Assembly (NCBI GenBank): GCA_016212925.1
Contig: JACRDF010000031.1
Coordinates: 62,001-126,000 of the forward strand
Source: Desulfomonile tiedjei
GTDB lineage: Bacteria; Desulfobacterota; Desulfomonilia; Desulfomonilales; Desulfomonilaceae
DNA length: 64,000 nt
Reading direction: 5' to 3'
Shown here piece after piece: positions 9,387-18,857 of this stretch (the first letter of the stretch is position 1; the number at the start of each line of letters is the position of its first letter). The position numbers and the translations under genes are program-made. Under the pieces are notes generated by a model. It did no database searches, had not been told where the DNA came from, and saw only the letters and a program-made list of their open reading frames with translations.

Positions 9387-11084
9387 CTAATCCGCCATAG
9401 TTACTCTACCCACCTCATTAACCGTGGTCATTCCTTCTTTCAACTTGGTCACCCCGGCCATTCTCAGGGTATCCATCCCGAGCCGGATGGCCTCTCTTTT
9501 AAGCTCCATTGCCGAAGCCCCCGCCAGGATGAGTTCTTTTATTTCGTCGGTTATGGGCATTACTTCGTACAGAGCCACCCTGCCTTTGAATCCGGTGTTG
9601 CTGCACTGGCCGCATCCTGTCCCCTCGTAAACGGGGAATGTGCCTATTTCTTCCATCTTGACGCCGAGGTCCCGAAGGGCTTCCGCAGGGGGCTCGATTT
9701 CCCTTTTGCAGCTGGGACAGATCCTTCTTGCCAAGCGTTGGGCAAGGATGAGGTTGACGGAGCTGGCCACGAGGAAAGGTTCGACGCCCATGTTCAGCAA
9801 GCGGTTGACGGTCTGGGGAGCGTCGTTGGTGTGAAGAGTGGAAAGAACCATGTGGCCTGTGAGCGCGGCTTTTACTGCGATTTCCGCTGTCTCGAAGTCG
9901 CGGATCTCGCCTACCATTATAATATCCGGGTCCTGGCGGAGAAAAGACCGAAGCGAGGAAGCAAAAGTCAGCCCTATCTCTTCGTGCATCTGCACCTGAT
10001 TGATTCCATGAAGATTGAATTCGACAGGATCTTCGGCTGTAGAGATGTTTACGTCAGGGGCATTCAACTCGGAGAGAGCACTATACAGCGTGGTTGTTTT
10101 CCCGGACCCGGTAGGACCGGTGACGAGGACCATGCCGAAAGGTCTGTGTATGGCTTCTTTGAAATGCCTTAGCGGTTTTTCCTCGAACCCCAACTTGGTC
10201 ATGTCCAACTGCAAATTGGATTTATCCAAAAGCCTCATGACCACTTTTTCGCCAAAAAGCGTCGGCAGGACAGAAACACGAAAGTCCATGTCCCGCCCTT
10301 TGCCCAACTTGAGCTTAATTCGCCCGTCCTGAGGCAATCTCCTTTCGGCGATATCGAGCCGCGCCATGATCTTGCACCGGCTGGTAATGGCGTTCTTGAG
10401 CTTCAAAGGCGGTTTCATGATTTCATAGAGCGCCCCGTCTATGCGCAAACGGACACGAAGTATTTTTTCGTACGGCTCTATATGTATGTCACTGGCTTTC
10501 TTACCGATCGCGTCTCTCAGCAGGAAGTTCACAAGTTTGACTACCGGGGCTTCCTCTGCCAGCTTCGCGACGTCGTTCACGTCCAGTTCTTCGACATCGG
10601 GCCCCATGGCGTCCAGGTCGCTGTCGGAAAACTCATCCAACATGTCATCGACCTGCAAGCCGGTGTCGTAGAAAGTGTCGAGGGCTTTGCGAATTTGCGA
10701 TTCCGTGGCGATGCTGACCTCCACGGAAAGGTCGGTCATGAACTTGATGTCATCAATGGCGTTCAGGTCCGTCGGGTCCGCCATTGCCACGTGCAGCGAG
10801 GAATTGACGTGTGCATAAGGGATCGCCATGTATTTCTGGGCGATCGGAGTGGGGATGAGCTTAACCGCATCCGGGTCCACGTCTATTTCATCCAGGGAGA
10901 CCGTCGGCAGTCCGAGTTGTCTGGACAGAAACTCGACCAGGTCGTCCTCATTGAGAAATTCCAGTTTTATCAGGGCACTGGCAACCTTACCACCTTGCGT
11001 GCGTTGATGGTCAAAAGCTCTCTCAAGCTTCTCCTCATCGATAAGTCCAGCGCGGAGAAGCATTTCGCCGATTCGATCTTTCAT
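9387..11084 (-). CDS. pilB: Type IV pilus assembly ATPase PilB
   Basis: 565 residues. The N-terminal MshEN/GspE-N domain (about 1-145) is followed by the secretion-ATPase core: Walker A GPTGSGKTT (323-331), Asp box AEDPVEF (350-356), Walker B DPDIIMVGEIRD (385-396), His box TGHMVLSTLHT (409-419). A zinc site of two CxxC pairs (C456/C459 and C491/C494) is present, as in extension-type ATPases. It polymerises pilin. First gene of the pilBTC operon; the pilin genes are not in this window. Confidence 0.95.
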   Translation of the reverse strand: MKDRIGEMLLRAGLIDEEKLERAFDHQRTQGGKVASALIKLEFLNEDDLVEFLSRQLGLPTVSLDEIDVDPDAVKLIPTPIAQKYMAIPYAHVNSSLHVAMADPTDLNAIDDIKFMTDLSVEVSIATESQIRKALDTFYDTGLQVDDMLDEFSDSDLDAMGPDVEELDVNDVAKLAEEAPVVKLVNFLLRDAIGKKASDIHIEPYEKILRVRLRIDGALYEIMKPPLKLKNAITSRCKIMARLDIAERRLPQDGRIKLKLGKGRDMDFRVSVLPTLFGEKVVMRLLDKSNLQLDMTKLGFEEKPLRHFKEAIHRPFGMVLVTGPTGSGKTTTLYSALSELNAPDVNISTAEDPVEFNLHGINQVQMHEEIGLTFASSLRSFLRQDPDIIMVGEIRDFETAEIAVKAALTGHMVLSTLHTNDAPQTVNRLLNMGVEPFLVASSVNLILAQRLARRICPSCKREIEPPAEALRDLGVKMEEIGTFPVYEGTGCGQCSNTGFKGRVALYEVMPITDEIKELILAGASAMELKREAIRLGMDTLRMAGVTKLKEGMTTVNEVGRVTMAD

Positions 11085-11158
11085 CTGTGGTTTCTTATAT
11101 CCTGCCTGTAGTGTCTAGTCCGGCGATGGCTGTTTCGACTTTTTTCATCCAATGCTTT

Positions 11159-11187
11159 ATCTTACCGCGGCACCGGGCTTTTTTCAA
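11159..11187 (-). promoter_or_regulatory. Candidate sigma-70 promoter for pilB
   Basis: On the minus strand TTGAAA, a 17-base spacer and TAAGAT lie about 75 bases upstream of the pilB start. This is a good but unproven match to the vegetative consensus, in the divergent spacer between pilB and the DUF362 gene. Confidence 0.45.
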
Positions 11188-11264
11188 AAAATTTCTTCTT
11201 GTGATTTCAGGGAGCCTGGAAGATAATTTCCTCCCATCTCTAGCTCTGAGAGGAGTTGCGATCG

Positions 11265-12383
11265 TTGCCATCAACAGTATATATAACCGATATGACGGCA
11301 GATTGGAAGAGGAGTGTCTCCAAAAAGGTGGCGGATCTGCTTGACAAGCTGTCACCCGGCGATCTCTTCGCTCGCAAAGACCTTGTAGCGGTGAAACTTC
11401 ATTTTGGAGAAGCGGGCAACACGGCGTATATCCGCCCGCAATACGTCCGGCGGGTTGTGGATCGCCTCTCGTCTCTACAGGCCAAGCCTTTTCTCACGGA
11501 CACCAACACTCTGTACGTGGGGTCTCGGACCGAGGCATGGTCGCACCTTACGACGGCCTTCGACAACGGGTTTACGAGAGAAGTGACCGGAGCCCCTCTG
11601 ATTATCTCCGACGGCCTGCGCGGGAACAACTCGATCCAGGTCCCGACTCGAGGCCGACACATTAAGAACGCACACTTAGCCGCCGATATCCACAACGCCG
11701 ACGGACTGGTGGTTTTGACTCATTTTAAGGGACATGAGCTGTCGGGGTTCGGAGGTGCACTCAAGAACTTGGGAATGGGGTGCGCAGCGCGCGAAGGAAA
11801 ATTGGACCAGCACTCCAACATTGCGCCAAAAATCAAGAAGAACAAATGCATAGCTTGTGGAGAATGCGTGGTTTGGTGCCGAGGCGGAGCCATAGCCGTC
11901 CGGGATGACCTGGACGAGCCCAAGGCCGAAATTACTCCTGAAAGGTGTATCGGTTGTGCAGAATGCATACTCGCCTGCCCTCAGGGAGCAATTCAGGTGC
12001 AATGGAATGAGTCCATTCCGATATTCATGGAGAAAATGGTCGAGTACGCAGCTACGGTGCTTGAGCGCAAGAAGGGAAAGGCCTTATTCATGAGTTTTGT
12101 CATGGACGTATCACCATTGTGCGACTGTGTCCCGTTTTCCGAAAGACCAATTGTTCCCAACCTTGGCATCCTTGCCTCCCTCGATCCCGTTGCCATTGAT
12201 CAGGCAGCCGTGGATTTGGTCAACAGGGCACCTGGAAACCCTTTGTCAAGTTTGAAGACCGCATTGAGCCCGGGAGAAGACAAGTTCCGTGCTCTGTACC
12301 CCGCCATTGACTGGGTTCATCAACTGAACTATGCGGAGCAACTCGGACTGGGGACGAGGGAATACATCCTGGAGGGCCTCTGA
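11265..12383 (+). CDS. DUF362 protein with two [4Fe-4S] clusters
   Basis: About 372 residues. The TTG at 11265 (MPSTVYITD) is preferred over the TTG at 11256, because AGGAG ends directly against the latter and is nine bases from the former. The DUF362 domain (about 1-280) has typical phrases KLHFGEAGNT, HFKGHELSGFGGALKNLGMG and DPVAIDQAAVDLVN. A ferredoxin insert near 185-245 holds two CxxCxxCxxxC-type clusters (CIACGECVVWC, CIGCAECILAC). DUF362 Fe-S proteins are frequent in anaerobes and their reaction is unknown. A second, more distant DUF362 protein is at 26071-27216. Diverges from pilB. Confidence 0.85.
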   Translation: MPSTVYITDMTADWKRSVSKKVADLLDKLSPGDLFARKDLVAVKLHFGEAGNTAYIRPQYVRRVVDRLSSLQAKPFLTDTNTLYVGSRTEAWSHLTTAFDNGFTREVTGAPLIISDGLRGNNSIQVPTRGRHIKNAHLAADIHNADGLVVLTHFKGHELSGFGGALKNLGMGCAAREGKLDQHSNIAPKIKKNKCIACGECVVWCRGGAIAVRDDLDEPKAEITPERCIGCAECILACPQGAIQVQWNESIPIFMEKMVEYAATVLERKKGKALFMSFVMDVSPLCDCVPFSERPIVPNLGILASLDPVAIDQAAVDLVNRAPGNPLSSLKTALSPGEDKFRALYPAIDWVHQLNYAEQLGLGTREYILEGL

Positions 12384-12946
12384 GAGAGGAATCGCAGCCT
12401 CGAATTAATCTGATTTCTCTTTTGACATTGACCGAGGTGCGGCAGCCGATGTAAACTCATTTAAGGGGGAGTTTCATCTGATTCCTGGCTGTCAATTGGT
12501 ATTTTTCGAGCAGAGGCTCAAGCTTCGCAGGCGCGAGATTCAAGAACTTTCAAAACTTAACACGGGGAAATGAATTGCCCGAAAGGCTGTGACCCGGACG
12601 ACATGCGTCGGACGCCCACCCGGTCAAGCATCGGCGCGGAAAAACGAAGTTGTCTCCAAGGTCATGGAACAGTAGGAATCGTAGCACGAAGGCCCCTCAC
12701 CCTCTGGGAGAGGGTTGGGATGAGGGCGACAAGTCAACTAGCGACTGTGATCGTGGCACGATTTGGAGTCCCTGTCGAGTTTTGAGACAGCGTCAAACCC
12801 TATAACGTCCATTCGTTCGAAAACCGTTCCTACCTGCGGCTCGCGCGTTACAGGACGCGGCACTATATTTCGTGTTCGCCACGGGAGACGCAAAGTCTAT
12901 CCGGATGATCTCCGCATAGCATGAACACAAACCAAAGGAGGGGGAA
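12384..12946. other. Intergenic region with one repeat element
   Basis: 563 bases between the DUF362 gene and the amylase gene with no convincing reading frame. A 71-codon frame at 12570-12785 runs through the repeat at 12652-12788 and has no protein-like features. A TTGACA at 12423 has no well-placed -10. An AGGAGG ribosome site close to 12935 serves the downstream gene. Confidence 0.6.
12652..12788. repeat. Small inverted-repeat element, copy A (GTCTC...GAGAC ends)
   Basis: Starts GTCTCCAA and ends TTTGAGAC (near-perfect terminal inverted repeats), with the core ATCGTAGCACG at about 12679-12689 and a second ATCGTGGCACG at 12750-12760. The first 40 bases match copy C (21920) at most positions. 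The middle carries a CCCTCACCCTCTGGGAGAGG palindromic module that copy C lacks, so copy A looks like copy C with an insertion. Confidence 0.55.
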
Positions 12947-14632
12947 ATGTGGAATCGCCGCAGGCCAAACCGTTCGGAGGCCAAAGCGCAGAGATTCGCC
13001 ATCCTGCTGAGCGTCCTTCTCTCGGCTTTCGTCTTCTTTGTTGCCAACCTGCCCTCTTATGCATCCGACGGGAACCAACCTCAGTGGGACTGGCGGGCCC
13101 AGGTGATATACCTTGTTATGACGGATCGCTTCTATGATGGCGATACAGCGAATAACAAAGCCGGCCACGCCGGAGCATACTATCCGTCCGATCCGAGGTT
13201 CTTCCACGGCGGAGATCTCGCTGGTTTAGAACAACAAATCCCGTATCTTAAAGATCTGGGAATAACCGCTCTCTGGATGACTCCAGTGTATAAACAGATT
13301 GGAGTTCATAAAGACCCATCCAATCGGAAGAGCGCCGGGTATCACGGATATTGGGCGGATTTCAAAATCCCCGATGACGAGGCAATTGAACCGAAACTCG
13401 GCACCAAAGACGACCTCTTGCAATTAGTGCAGCGCCTTCAGAGCCAGGGAACTGAAATAAAAGTGATTTTTGACATGGTCATAAATCATTCCGGGTACGG
13501 GGCCGCCATTTGCGGTCAAAAGCCGGAATGGTTCCACGAGAACGGCGACTGTGACATCGAGAAGGACCCTGTCAACTGCCCCCTTGCCGGACTCCCGGAT
13601 TTCAACCAAGAAATCAGCGAGGTCAAGAGTTACTTGACCAACATGTCGGTCCCGTGGGTCAAAAGATTTCCGATGAACGGGGTGAGGCTTGATACAGCGA
13701 GACATGTGCCTCTGAACTACCTGGGGGAGTGGGTGGGTGCTCTGAGATCAGAGCGTCCGGACATTTTCTTGATTGCCGAGGTGTTCATGGACGGGGACGC
13801 CGAGTCTCTCACAAAGTTGCTGCCATATTTCAATGTGGGATTCGATTCCGCGTTCAATTTCCCTCTGCGTTCCGCGCTGGTGGATACCATTGCCAGGCAG
13901 GGAAGCGTCGATCGCCTCGCACATAGCGTTGATCGGACAGCAGAGCTGCTCACGCCGGAAAGAGCGCTTTACATGGTCAACATGCTGGATAATCACGATC
14001 TTCCCCGCTTCATCAATACACCGGGCCCCGGTGTTCCTGAAACGGAAATCGTCAAGAGATACCATATGGCCCTGGCCCTCTTATTTGCCCTGCCGGGAAT
14101 CCCGCAACTCTATTACGGTGCAGAAATCGGCATGTACGGCGGCGATGATCCCGACAACCGATTCGATATGCCCCGTTGGGCATGGGCTGAAGAGGACCGT
14201 GTCCACAGCCGAGACCGATATCGGCTTAATCCCCCGAGGTTCATCCCCGATCCCAATGAGACTTTCAAAGTGGCCAAAAGGCTGATCGAGCTTCGAAAAG
14301 CATCCAAACCTCTCTGTTTTGGCGGGTACACCGAACTATGGCGCCAGAACGGCGCTGCCAACCCTAACGTTTACGCTTTCATTCGAGCCCTCGATGACGA
14401 CTTTGTTCTCGTCGTGCTTAACAACGATCCGGCAGAATCACCCACCCTCAGGATACCTGTGCAAGGGAATCCCGGCGTACCTGAGAGCGTGAAGAAAAGG
14501 TTGGCAGACGGCACGAAACTCGTCGATCTCCTCGACCTAGGAGGCCCCGGACAGCTCGCGATTGATCAAGGTTCCTGCACGGTGAAGCTTCCCGGCAAGA
14601 CCATAGGAGCGTATGTAGCGAAAAAACCGTGA
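12947..14632 (+). CDS. Secreted GH13 alpha-amylase family glycosidase
   Basis: 561 residues with an N-terminal signal/anchor (hydrophobic stretch about 17-38 ending PSYAS). All four GH13 regions are present: I D176MVINH, II G245VRLDTARH with nucleophile D249, III with acid/base E278 (FLIAEVFMDG), IV N349HD351. An all-beta C-terminal domain follows from about 450. Expected to hydrolyse alpha-1,4-glucans outside the cytoplasm. It resembles cyclomaltodextrinase/alpha-amylase-like enzymes; the exact specificity cannot be read. AAGGAGG lies about eight bases before the ATG. The neighbouring 14751 gene on the same strand may be co-expressed, although 118 bases separate them. Confidence 0.9.
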   Translation: MWNRRRPNRSEAKAQRFAILLSVLLSAFVFFVANLPSYASDGNQPQWDWRAQVIYLVMTDRFYDGDTANNKAGHAGAYYPSDPRFFHGGDLAGLEQQIPYLKDLGITALWMTPVYKQIGVHKDPSNRKSAGYHGYWADFKIPDDEAIEPKLGTKDDLLQLVQRLQSQGTEIKVIFDMVINHSGYGAAICGQKPEWFHENGDCDIEKDPVNCPLAGLPDFNQEISEVKSYLTNMSVPWVKRFPMNGVRLDTARHVPLNYLGEWVGALRSERPDIFLIAEVFMDGDAESLTKLLPYFNVGFDSAFNFPLRSALVDTIARQGSVDRLAHSVDRTAELLTPERALYMVNMLDNHDLPRFINTPGPGVPETEIVKRYHMALALLFALPGIPQLYYGAEIGMYGGDDPDNRFDMPRWAWAEEDRVHSRDRYRLNPPRFIPDPNETFKVAKRLIELRKASKPLCFGGYTELWRQNGAANPNVYAFIRALDDDFVLVVLNNDPAESPTLRIPVQGNPGVPESVKKRLADGTKLVDLLDLGGPGQLAIDQGSCTVKLPGKTIGAYVAKKP

Positions 14633-14750
14633 GTCGGCCGGGAACTTGTCAAAAGCACCCGGCTTAACTCAGAGAGGCTTAGGCAAAGACCGTGCGGTCT
14701 GACCGACTCCTGTAACGAAAAAGCGCTCTTCTTTAAGGAGGAGGTAAGCG

Positions 14751-15749
14751 ATGCCAACAAACAAACCGCAAAATGGACCGACTCTGGTTCGGATCTTGAA
14801 CGACGGGTGGCTTTTCGGCAAACTAATTCTCTTGCTGCTTATCCTCGGGGTAAGCGTTACGGTTTTCCTCCATCATTTCTTGCCGGGCATCCTAAGAGGG
14901 GTTGCAAGCGCCTCTCGCGGCGGCCTCAAATTCTCTGCCAATTTGAACGGAGTGACCATCGAAACAGCCGGAGGCTTCATAACAAGGGTGATTACCGTTC
15001 CGGCTTACAGCATGGAGAACTATACCGACGTGTGGCTGAAAGACGGTGAAGCAGTGGAAATAACCGCCACCGGATTTGTCGAAACAGGGAACTTCACCGA
15101 TTGGAAGCAAGTGCTGGCCGCGACCAAGGCTGAGGAGATAATTCACAAAAAATATGATTTGCCCAAGGATGAAGCCGCCGAATCGACGCTCAAAATCGCC
15201 AAACAGCTTCTTTACCTACAATTGGGAAATAACTACCGATTTGCCTGGAGAAACCCTGATGGAAACTTGGAGTATAACCTGGATAACAAAATGCTCGAAT
15301 TGGATCCTGCAAATAGGGATATGATCGAAGAAAAGAAAGCTCTACCAAACCATCCGTATGGCTGCCTTCTTGGATATCTGTCTTACAAGGACGGGCGAGA
15401 TTTCCCTGAGGGACCCCTGGCGCCGGAGAGGGTAATTAAAATCGGGAAAGAGAACAGGCTCGAGTTTTCAAGAAGAGTTGTCACTCATCGGTACGGCGCG
15501 GCAAATGTATCTCGGAGTAAGGTTTACTTGTACCTGCTCGTAAACGACTGCATCATCGAAAAATCGCTCCTGGCAACCTTAGCCGACAGATCGGAAAAGC
15601 TAGGCCATGAGTACAAATTGCAGGCGTGCTTCTTCGATCCGGCTCTTCCGGACCGCTCATGCGACCCTACCGCCTGGCAGCGAAAAATGCGAGGCTTATG
15701 GTACCTTAACAACGCGGGATCCTTTACGGTTGTCATCAACAAGCAATAA
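14751..15749 (+). CDS. Membrane-anchored protein with a possible PA-IL/LecA-like domain
   Basis: 332 residues, preceded by AAGGAGGAGG. A single membrane segment at about 22-45 (LFGKLILLLLILGVSVTVFL) puts the rest in the periplasm. Two separated stretches, WLKDGEAVEITATGFVETG (about 95-115) and then PYGCLLGYL ... IKIG ... KVYLYLLVND ... NNAGSFTVVI (about 200-330), reproduce the order of the PA-IL-like jelly-roll lectin domain: 'G xx V xI xA xG', 'P xGaLiGri', 'L yL xvND', 'DNsGsF xV xI'. An alpha-helical insert of about 85 residues separates the first strand from the rest. No function is known. The lectin-like reading is inference from motif order only. Confidence 0.6.
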   Translation: MPTNKPQNGPTLVRILNDGWLFGKLILLLLILGVSVTVFLHHFLPGILRGVASASRGGLKFSANLNGVTIETAGGFITRVITVPAYSMENYTDVWLKDGEAVEITATGFVETGNFTDWKQVLAATKAEEIIHKKYDLPKDEAAESTLKIAKQLLYLQLGNNYRFAWRNPDGNLEYNLDNKMLELDPANRDMIEEKKALPNHPYGCLLGYLSYKDGRDFPEGPLAPERVIKIGKENRLEFSRRVVTHRYGAANVSRSKVYLYLLVNDCIIEKSLLATLADRSEKLGHEYKLQACFFDPALPDRSCDPTAWQRKMRGLWYLNNAGSFTVVINKQ

Positions 15750-15895
15750 GGATCGTTGACACTCAGACCTTTGAGTTACCCAGGAGGACACGGTCTGGTC
15801 TTCCACGGTCGGTCTCCGGGACCGGCTTTCCGCGGCAGGCAATTAATATCCATATAACTTCCCAAGGGGTTGCAGACATAAACTCAAGGAATGCC

Positions 15896-15924
15896 TTGAC
15901 ACAAATCGGCCAGTGCTATAAACT
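15896..15924 (+). promoter_or_regulatory. Candidate sigma-70 promoter for the 16002 gene
   Basis: TTGACA at 15896-15901 is followed by CTATAAACT (15916-15924). A -10 of TAAACT gives 17-base spacing and TATAAA gives 15. About 80 bases before the start of the Gln/Pro/Gly/Tyr-rich protein gene. Confidence 0.5.
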
Positions 15925-16001
15925 GCACTACAATGTGCTTGAAATGCCTTTATCTATCCTCACTTATCCGGCTCGCCGACTGAGCCAATTGGAGGATCAA
16001 A

Positions 16002-16865
16002 ATGATACGAAAAGCGATATTTCTCTGCGCGATGATCTTGGCCCTTCAAGGACCGGCCTTTGGTCAGGGCGTCTTAGATTCACTATTCGGGCCGGGAGGA
16101 CTCGGCCTCTGGGGAGGTGGCGGCGACCCGCAACAATTTAACACCCAGCAGTTCTACGGGAATCCTCAAGAAGCTCAGCAGCAAATGTACCCGCAAGGGT
16201 ATCCCGGCCAGCAGCCCGGTGCGCCTCAAGGTTATCCTCAAGCCCCACCGCAGGGCTATCCGCCGCAAGGTTATGGTCAGCAGAGTTATCCTCCACAAGG
16301 TTATGGCCAGCAAGGTACACCCGGGTATTATTATCCCGGCCAGCAGGGCACGTATTCCGACTGGCAGAACTATCAGACTCCTCCTGAAGGACCTGCTCCG
16401 GCAGGACCTCCCCCGGTAAGGTACAGTGCGCCGCCGGTCCAAACAGCACCGGCTCCGCAGGTTCAAGCTGCACCGCCTCAGGGGCCTCCCGGCGGGGCTC
16501 CTTTGCGTCCGGGCCAGTATTCGCCGTACCAACCACCGACCGGGGATGTGGAAGCTCTGCCTTCGGGAGCCGTTCGAGTTACTACCACTACTCCCGATGG
16601 AACCACCATTCAGTACTATCCTCCGTCAGGAGAGCCGGTCCAGGGCCAGCCCGGCGTTCGTCCGCAGACTCGACAGACTCAGCAGTCGAGTGCGACGAAG
16701 GCAAGACGGGTCAAACCCCGCGAACAGACTGCCTCGCCTGCTGCGCCGGGAGGTGACCCTTCTGTGGCCATGCCGAGGCCGGTGGAAATCCCCCAAGGGC
16801 AAGACCCGAGGACAGGTTGGGGACCTGCAGTGAATCGCATGCCAGGGGCAGGCCCAGCCAGGTGA
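16002..16865 (+). CDS. Secreted Pro/Gln/Gly/Tyr-rich low-complexity protein
   Basis: 287 residues preceded by TTGGAGG. A signal peptide (MIRKAIFLCAMILALQGPAF, cut near GQG) is followed by a disordered region. Residues about 45-125 contain repeated short units of the type GYPQ, PPQGYP, GYGQQ and YYPGQQ. The remainder is Pro- and Gln-rich with one folded-looking segment (DVEALPSGAVRVTTTTPDG, about 182-200). No enzyme motif. Such prion-like GYGQQ repeats occur in sticky surface or envelope proteins of many phyla; function is not assignable. It has its own candidate promoter and no close same-strand partner. Confidence 0.75.
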   Translation: MIRKAIFLCAMILALQGPAFGQGVLDSLFGPGGLGLWGGGGDPQQFNTQQFYGNPQEAQQQMYPQGYPGQQPGAPQGYPQAPPQGYPPQGYGQQSYPPQGYGQQGTPGYYYPGQQGTYSDWQNYQTPPEGPAPAGPPPVRYSAPPVQTAPAPQVQAAPPQGPPGGAPLRPGQYSPYQPPTGDVEALPSGAVRVTTTTPDGTTIQYYPPSGEPVQGQPGVRPQTRQTQQSSATKARRVKPREQTASPAAPGGDPSVAMPRPVEIPQGQDPRTGWGPAVNRMPGAGPAR

Positions 16866-16904
16866 TTGGACTCGCCGGCAACTTAGGCCCGGCAGGGAGA
16901 AACT

Positions 16905-17221
16905 GTCTCAAAATGAAACCACAACGCGCCGTCGTATTACGCACCGGGTAGCCCGGACGTTCGGTGGGACAGGCTTCCAGCCTGTCTATTAGAATGACCG
17001 GCAAGATGCCGGTCCCACCCGCGGGTCGCGCAGCGACAGGAGGTCTGGTGGCCCAACCAATCCTTGACGCTGCTGTTTTTATCAATCATTCTGTTGCCAT
17101 ATTACAGGTCCAGACCCCTCATGCCTGCGGCACCCGGAGGCCGTAGCCTCCGGGCTACCCAACCTCTGCGGCCGCAGTCCAATTCGTGCCACGATGCTTG
17201 TTTGAAATTCGGCTTTGAGAC
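16905..17221. repeat. Inverted-repeat element, copy B, with internal REP modules
   Basis: Bounded by GTCTCAAA (16905-16912) and its exact reverse complement TTTGAGAC (17214-17221). Near the right end is CGTGCCACGA, 20 bases before TTTGAGAC, the same spacing as in copy A. The interior carries palindromic modules GGGACAGGCTTCCAGCCTGTC and CCGGCAAGATGCCGG near 16970-17015. This fills most of the 570-base spacer between the 16002 gene and purF, and no gene was seen in it. Confidence 0.5.
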
Positions 17222-17436
17222 ACTTCCGGGCCGCAGGCCCCTACCATAATGTGGTAGCGGCCCCGCGGGAACCGGGCGCCCGCCATGCCTACTCGCATGC
17301 AAGGGCATTGGCCTGAGCCATTTCCGATGATCTTTCCGGAATCGCCGGTCCCTTGACTGCTTTAGCAAGCTGCTATATTGTGAAAAGTGGTTAGTCCAAT
17401 TCCCGCATGAGTTTCTCGGTTTCCCAAGAGGACGTT

Positions 17437-18843
17437 ATGTTTGAATCTCCCTCCAAAAAAGAGGAGTGCGGCATCTTTGGCATTTACGGCGCCGAAGACC
17501 CCGCACGCCTGATATACCTCGGACTGTACGCACTTCAGCATCGCGGCCAGGAATCGGCCGGCATAGTGGTCTGTGACGGAAGCAACGTCAAAGCCCACAA
17601 AGGCATGGGCCTTGTCGCGGACGTGTTCAAAGAGGGGACACTTCAGGACCTGAAGGGCAATATGGGCATAGGGCATGTACGGTATTCAACAACAGGCAGT
17701 TCTATGCTGCGCAATGCTCAGCCTTTTCTGGTGGAGCAGATAGATCGAATCTTCGCTTTGGCCCACAACGGCAATATCGTGAATGTCGAGAAGGTCAGGA
17801 AGTACCTGGAGTCGAAGGGGGCCATTTTTCAGACCTCCACGGATTCCGAATTGATAGCGCACCTGGTCCTGCACAAAAAAGGCACCCTGGAAGAAAGGCT
17901 GATAAAGGTCTTCGAGGACTTGCGAGGTGCGTGGTCTTTAGTATTCTTGACCCCCGACGGAGTGCTCGCATCGAGAGATCCTCACGGATTTCGACCCCTT
18001 TGCATAGGAAAGAAAGGCGACGCCATCATCTTCGCATCCGAGACCTGCGCCCTGGACATCATAGAAGCCGACTATATTCGAGATGTGGAGCCGGGTGAGA
18101 TTGTCATCGCGGATAGCAACGGCTTGCGGTCCATAAAGGGGCCAAGGAAATCAACCCCCGCGATGTGCATTTTCGAGTACATCTATTTTTCGCGACCCGA
18201 TTCCATGATTTTCGGGAATGGTGTCTATTCGGTCCGAAAACATTTGGGCCTGCAAGTGGCACTGGAAAGTCCTGTGGAAGGAGCAGACATGGTTGTGCCC
18301 ATGCCCGCATCCGGCAATTATGCAGCGCTGGGCTTTTCTCAGGGGAGCGGCCTTCCATTGGAGTACGGAGTAATCCGCAACCACTACGTGGGCCGGACGT
18401 TCATACAGCCTTCGCCTTCAATACGGGACCTTGGAGTGCGGCTCAAGCTGAATCCGGTGAGGGAGGTGCTCAAGGACAAGAAGGTTGTCGTGGTCGATGA
18501 CTCCATAGTGAGGGGAACCACCAGCAGACTCCGGACACGGCGTCTGCGTGAGGCCGGCGCAAAGGAAATCCACATGAGGATCAGCTGCCCGCCCATCCGG
18601 TACCCTTGCTTTTACGGCATAGACTTCTCCAGCAAAGGTGAATTGATCGCATGCGCTAATACGGTCGAGCAGGTATGTGACTTTATCGGGGCTGATTCCC
18701 TGGCTTACCTCAGCTTGGAGGGCATGATGAGAGCCATGCCCCATCCTGCGGAGCACTTTTGCACAGCATGCTTCACCGGGAAGTATCCCGTGAAAATCGC
18801 TGACGATTTCACCAAGACCTGCCTGGAACACGGCACCGTGTAG
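17437..18843 (+). CDS. purF: Amidophosphoribosyltransferase PurF
   Basis: First committed step of purine synthesis (PRPP plus glutamine to phosphoribosylamine). From the ATG at 17437, preceded by AAGAGG, a ten-residue propeptide (MFESPSKKEE) leaves Cys11 as the N-terminal nucleophile of the glutaminase domain (CGIFGIYG). An in-frame ATG at 17407 has no ribosome site. The phosphoribosyltransferase domain carries VVVVDDSIVRGTT. Cysteines at TPAMCIFEY, CPPIRYPCF and CTACF match the oxygen-sensitive [4Fe-4S] type known from Bacillus PurF. Its 3' end converges with ispD, 14 bases apart. Confidence 0.95.
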   Translation: MFESPSKKEECGIFGIYGAEDPARLIYLGLYALQHRGQESAGIVVCDGSNVKAHKGMGLVADVFKEGTLQDLKGNMGIGHVRYSTTGSSMLRNAQPFLVEQIDRIFALAHNGNIVNVEKVRKYLESKGAIFQTSTDSELIAHLVLHKKGTLEERLIKVFEDLRGAWSLVFLTPDGVLASRDPHGFRPLCIGKKGDAIIFASETCALDIIEADYIRDVEPGEIVIADSNGLRSIKGPRKSTPAMCIFEYIYFSRPDSMIFGNGVYSVRKHLGLQVALESPVEGADMVVPMPASGNYAALGFSQGSGLPLEYGVIRNHYVGRTFIQPSPSIRDLGVRLKLNPVREVLKDKKVVVVDDSIVRGTTSRLRTRRLREAGAKEIHMRISCPPIRYPCFYGIDFSSKGELIACANTVEQVCDFIGADSLAYLSLEGMMRAMPHPAEHFCTACFTGKYPVKIADDFTKTCLEHGTV

Positions 18844-18857
18844 AGCATCAGGCGGGC

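Noticed and set aside
12423-12450. TTGACA promoter after the DUF362 gene
   Set aside because: No acceptable -10 at 16-18 bases; the best A/T run is 20 or more bases away.
12570-12785. 71-codon frame in the 12.4-12.9 kb spacer
   Set aside because: Runs through the inverted-repeat element and has no ribosome site or protein-like content.
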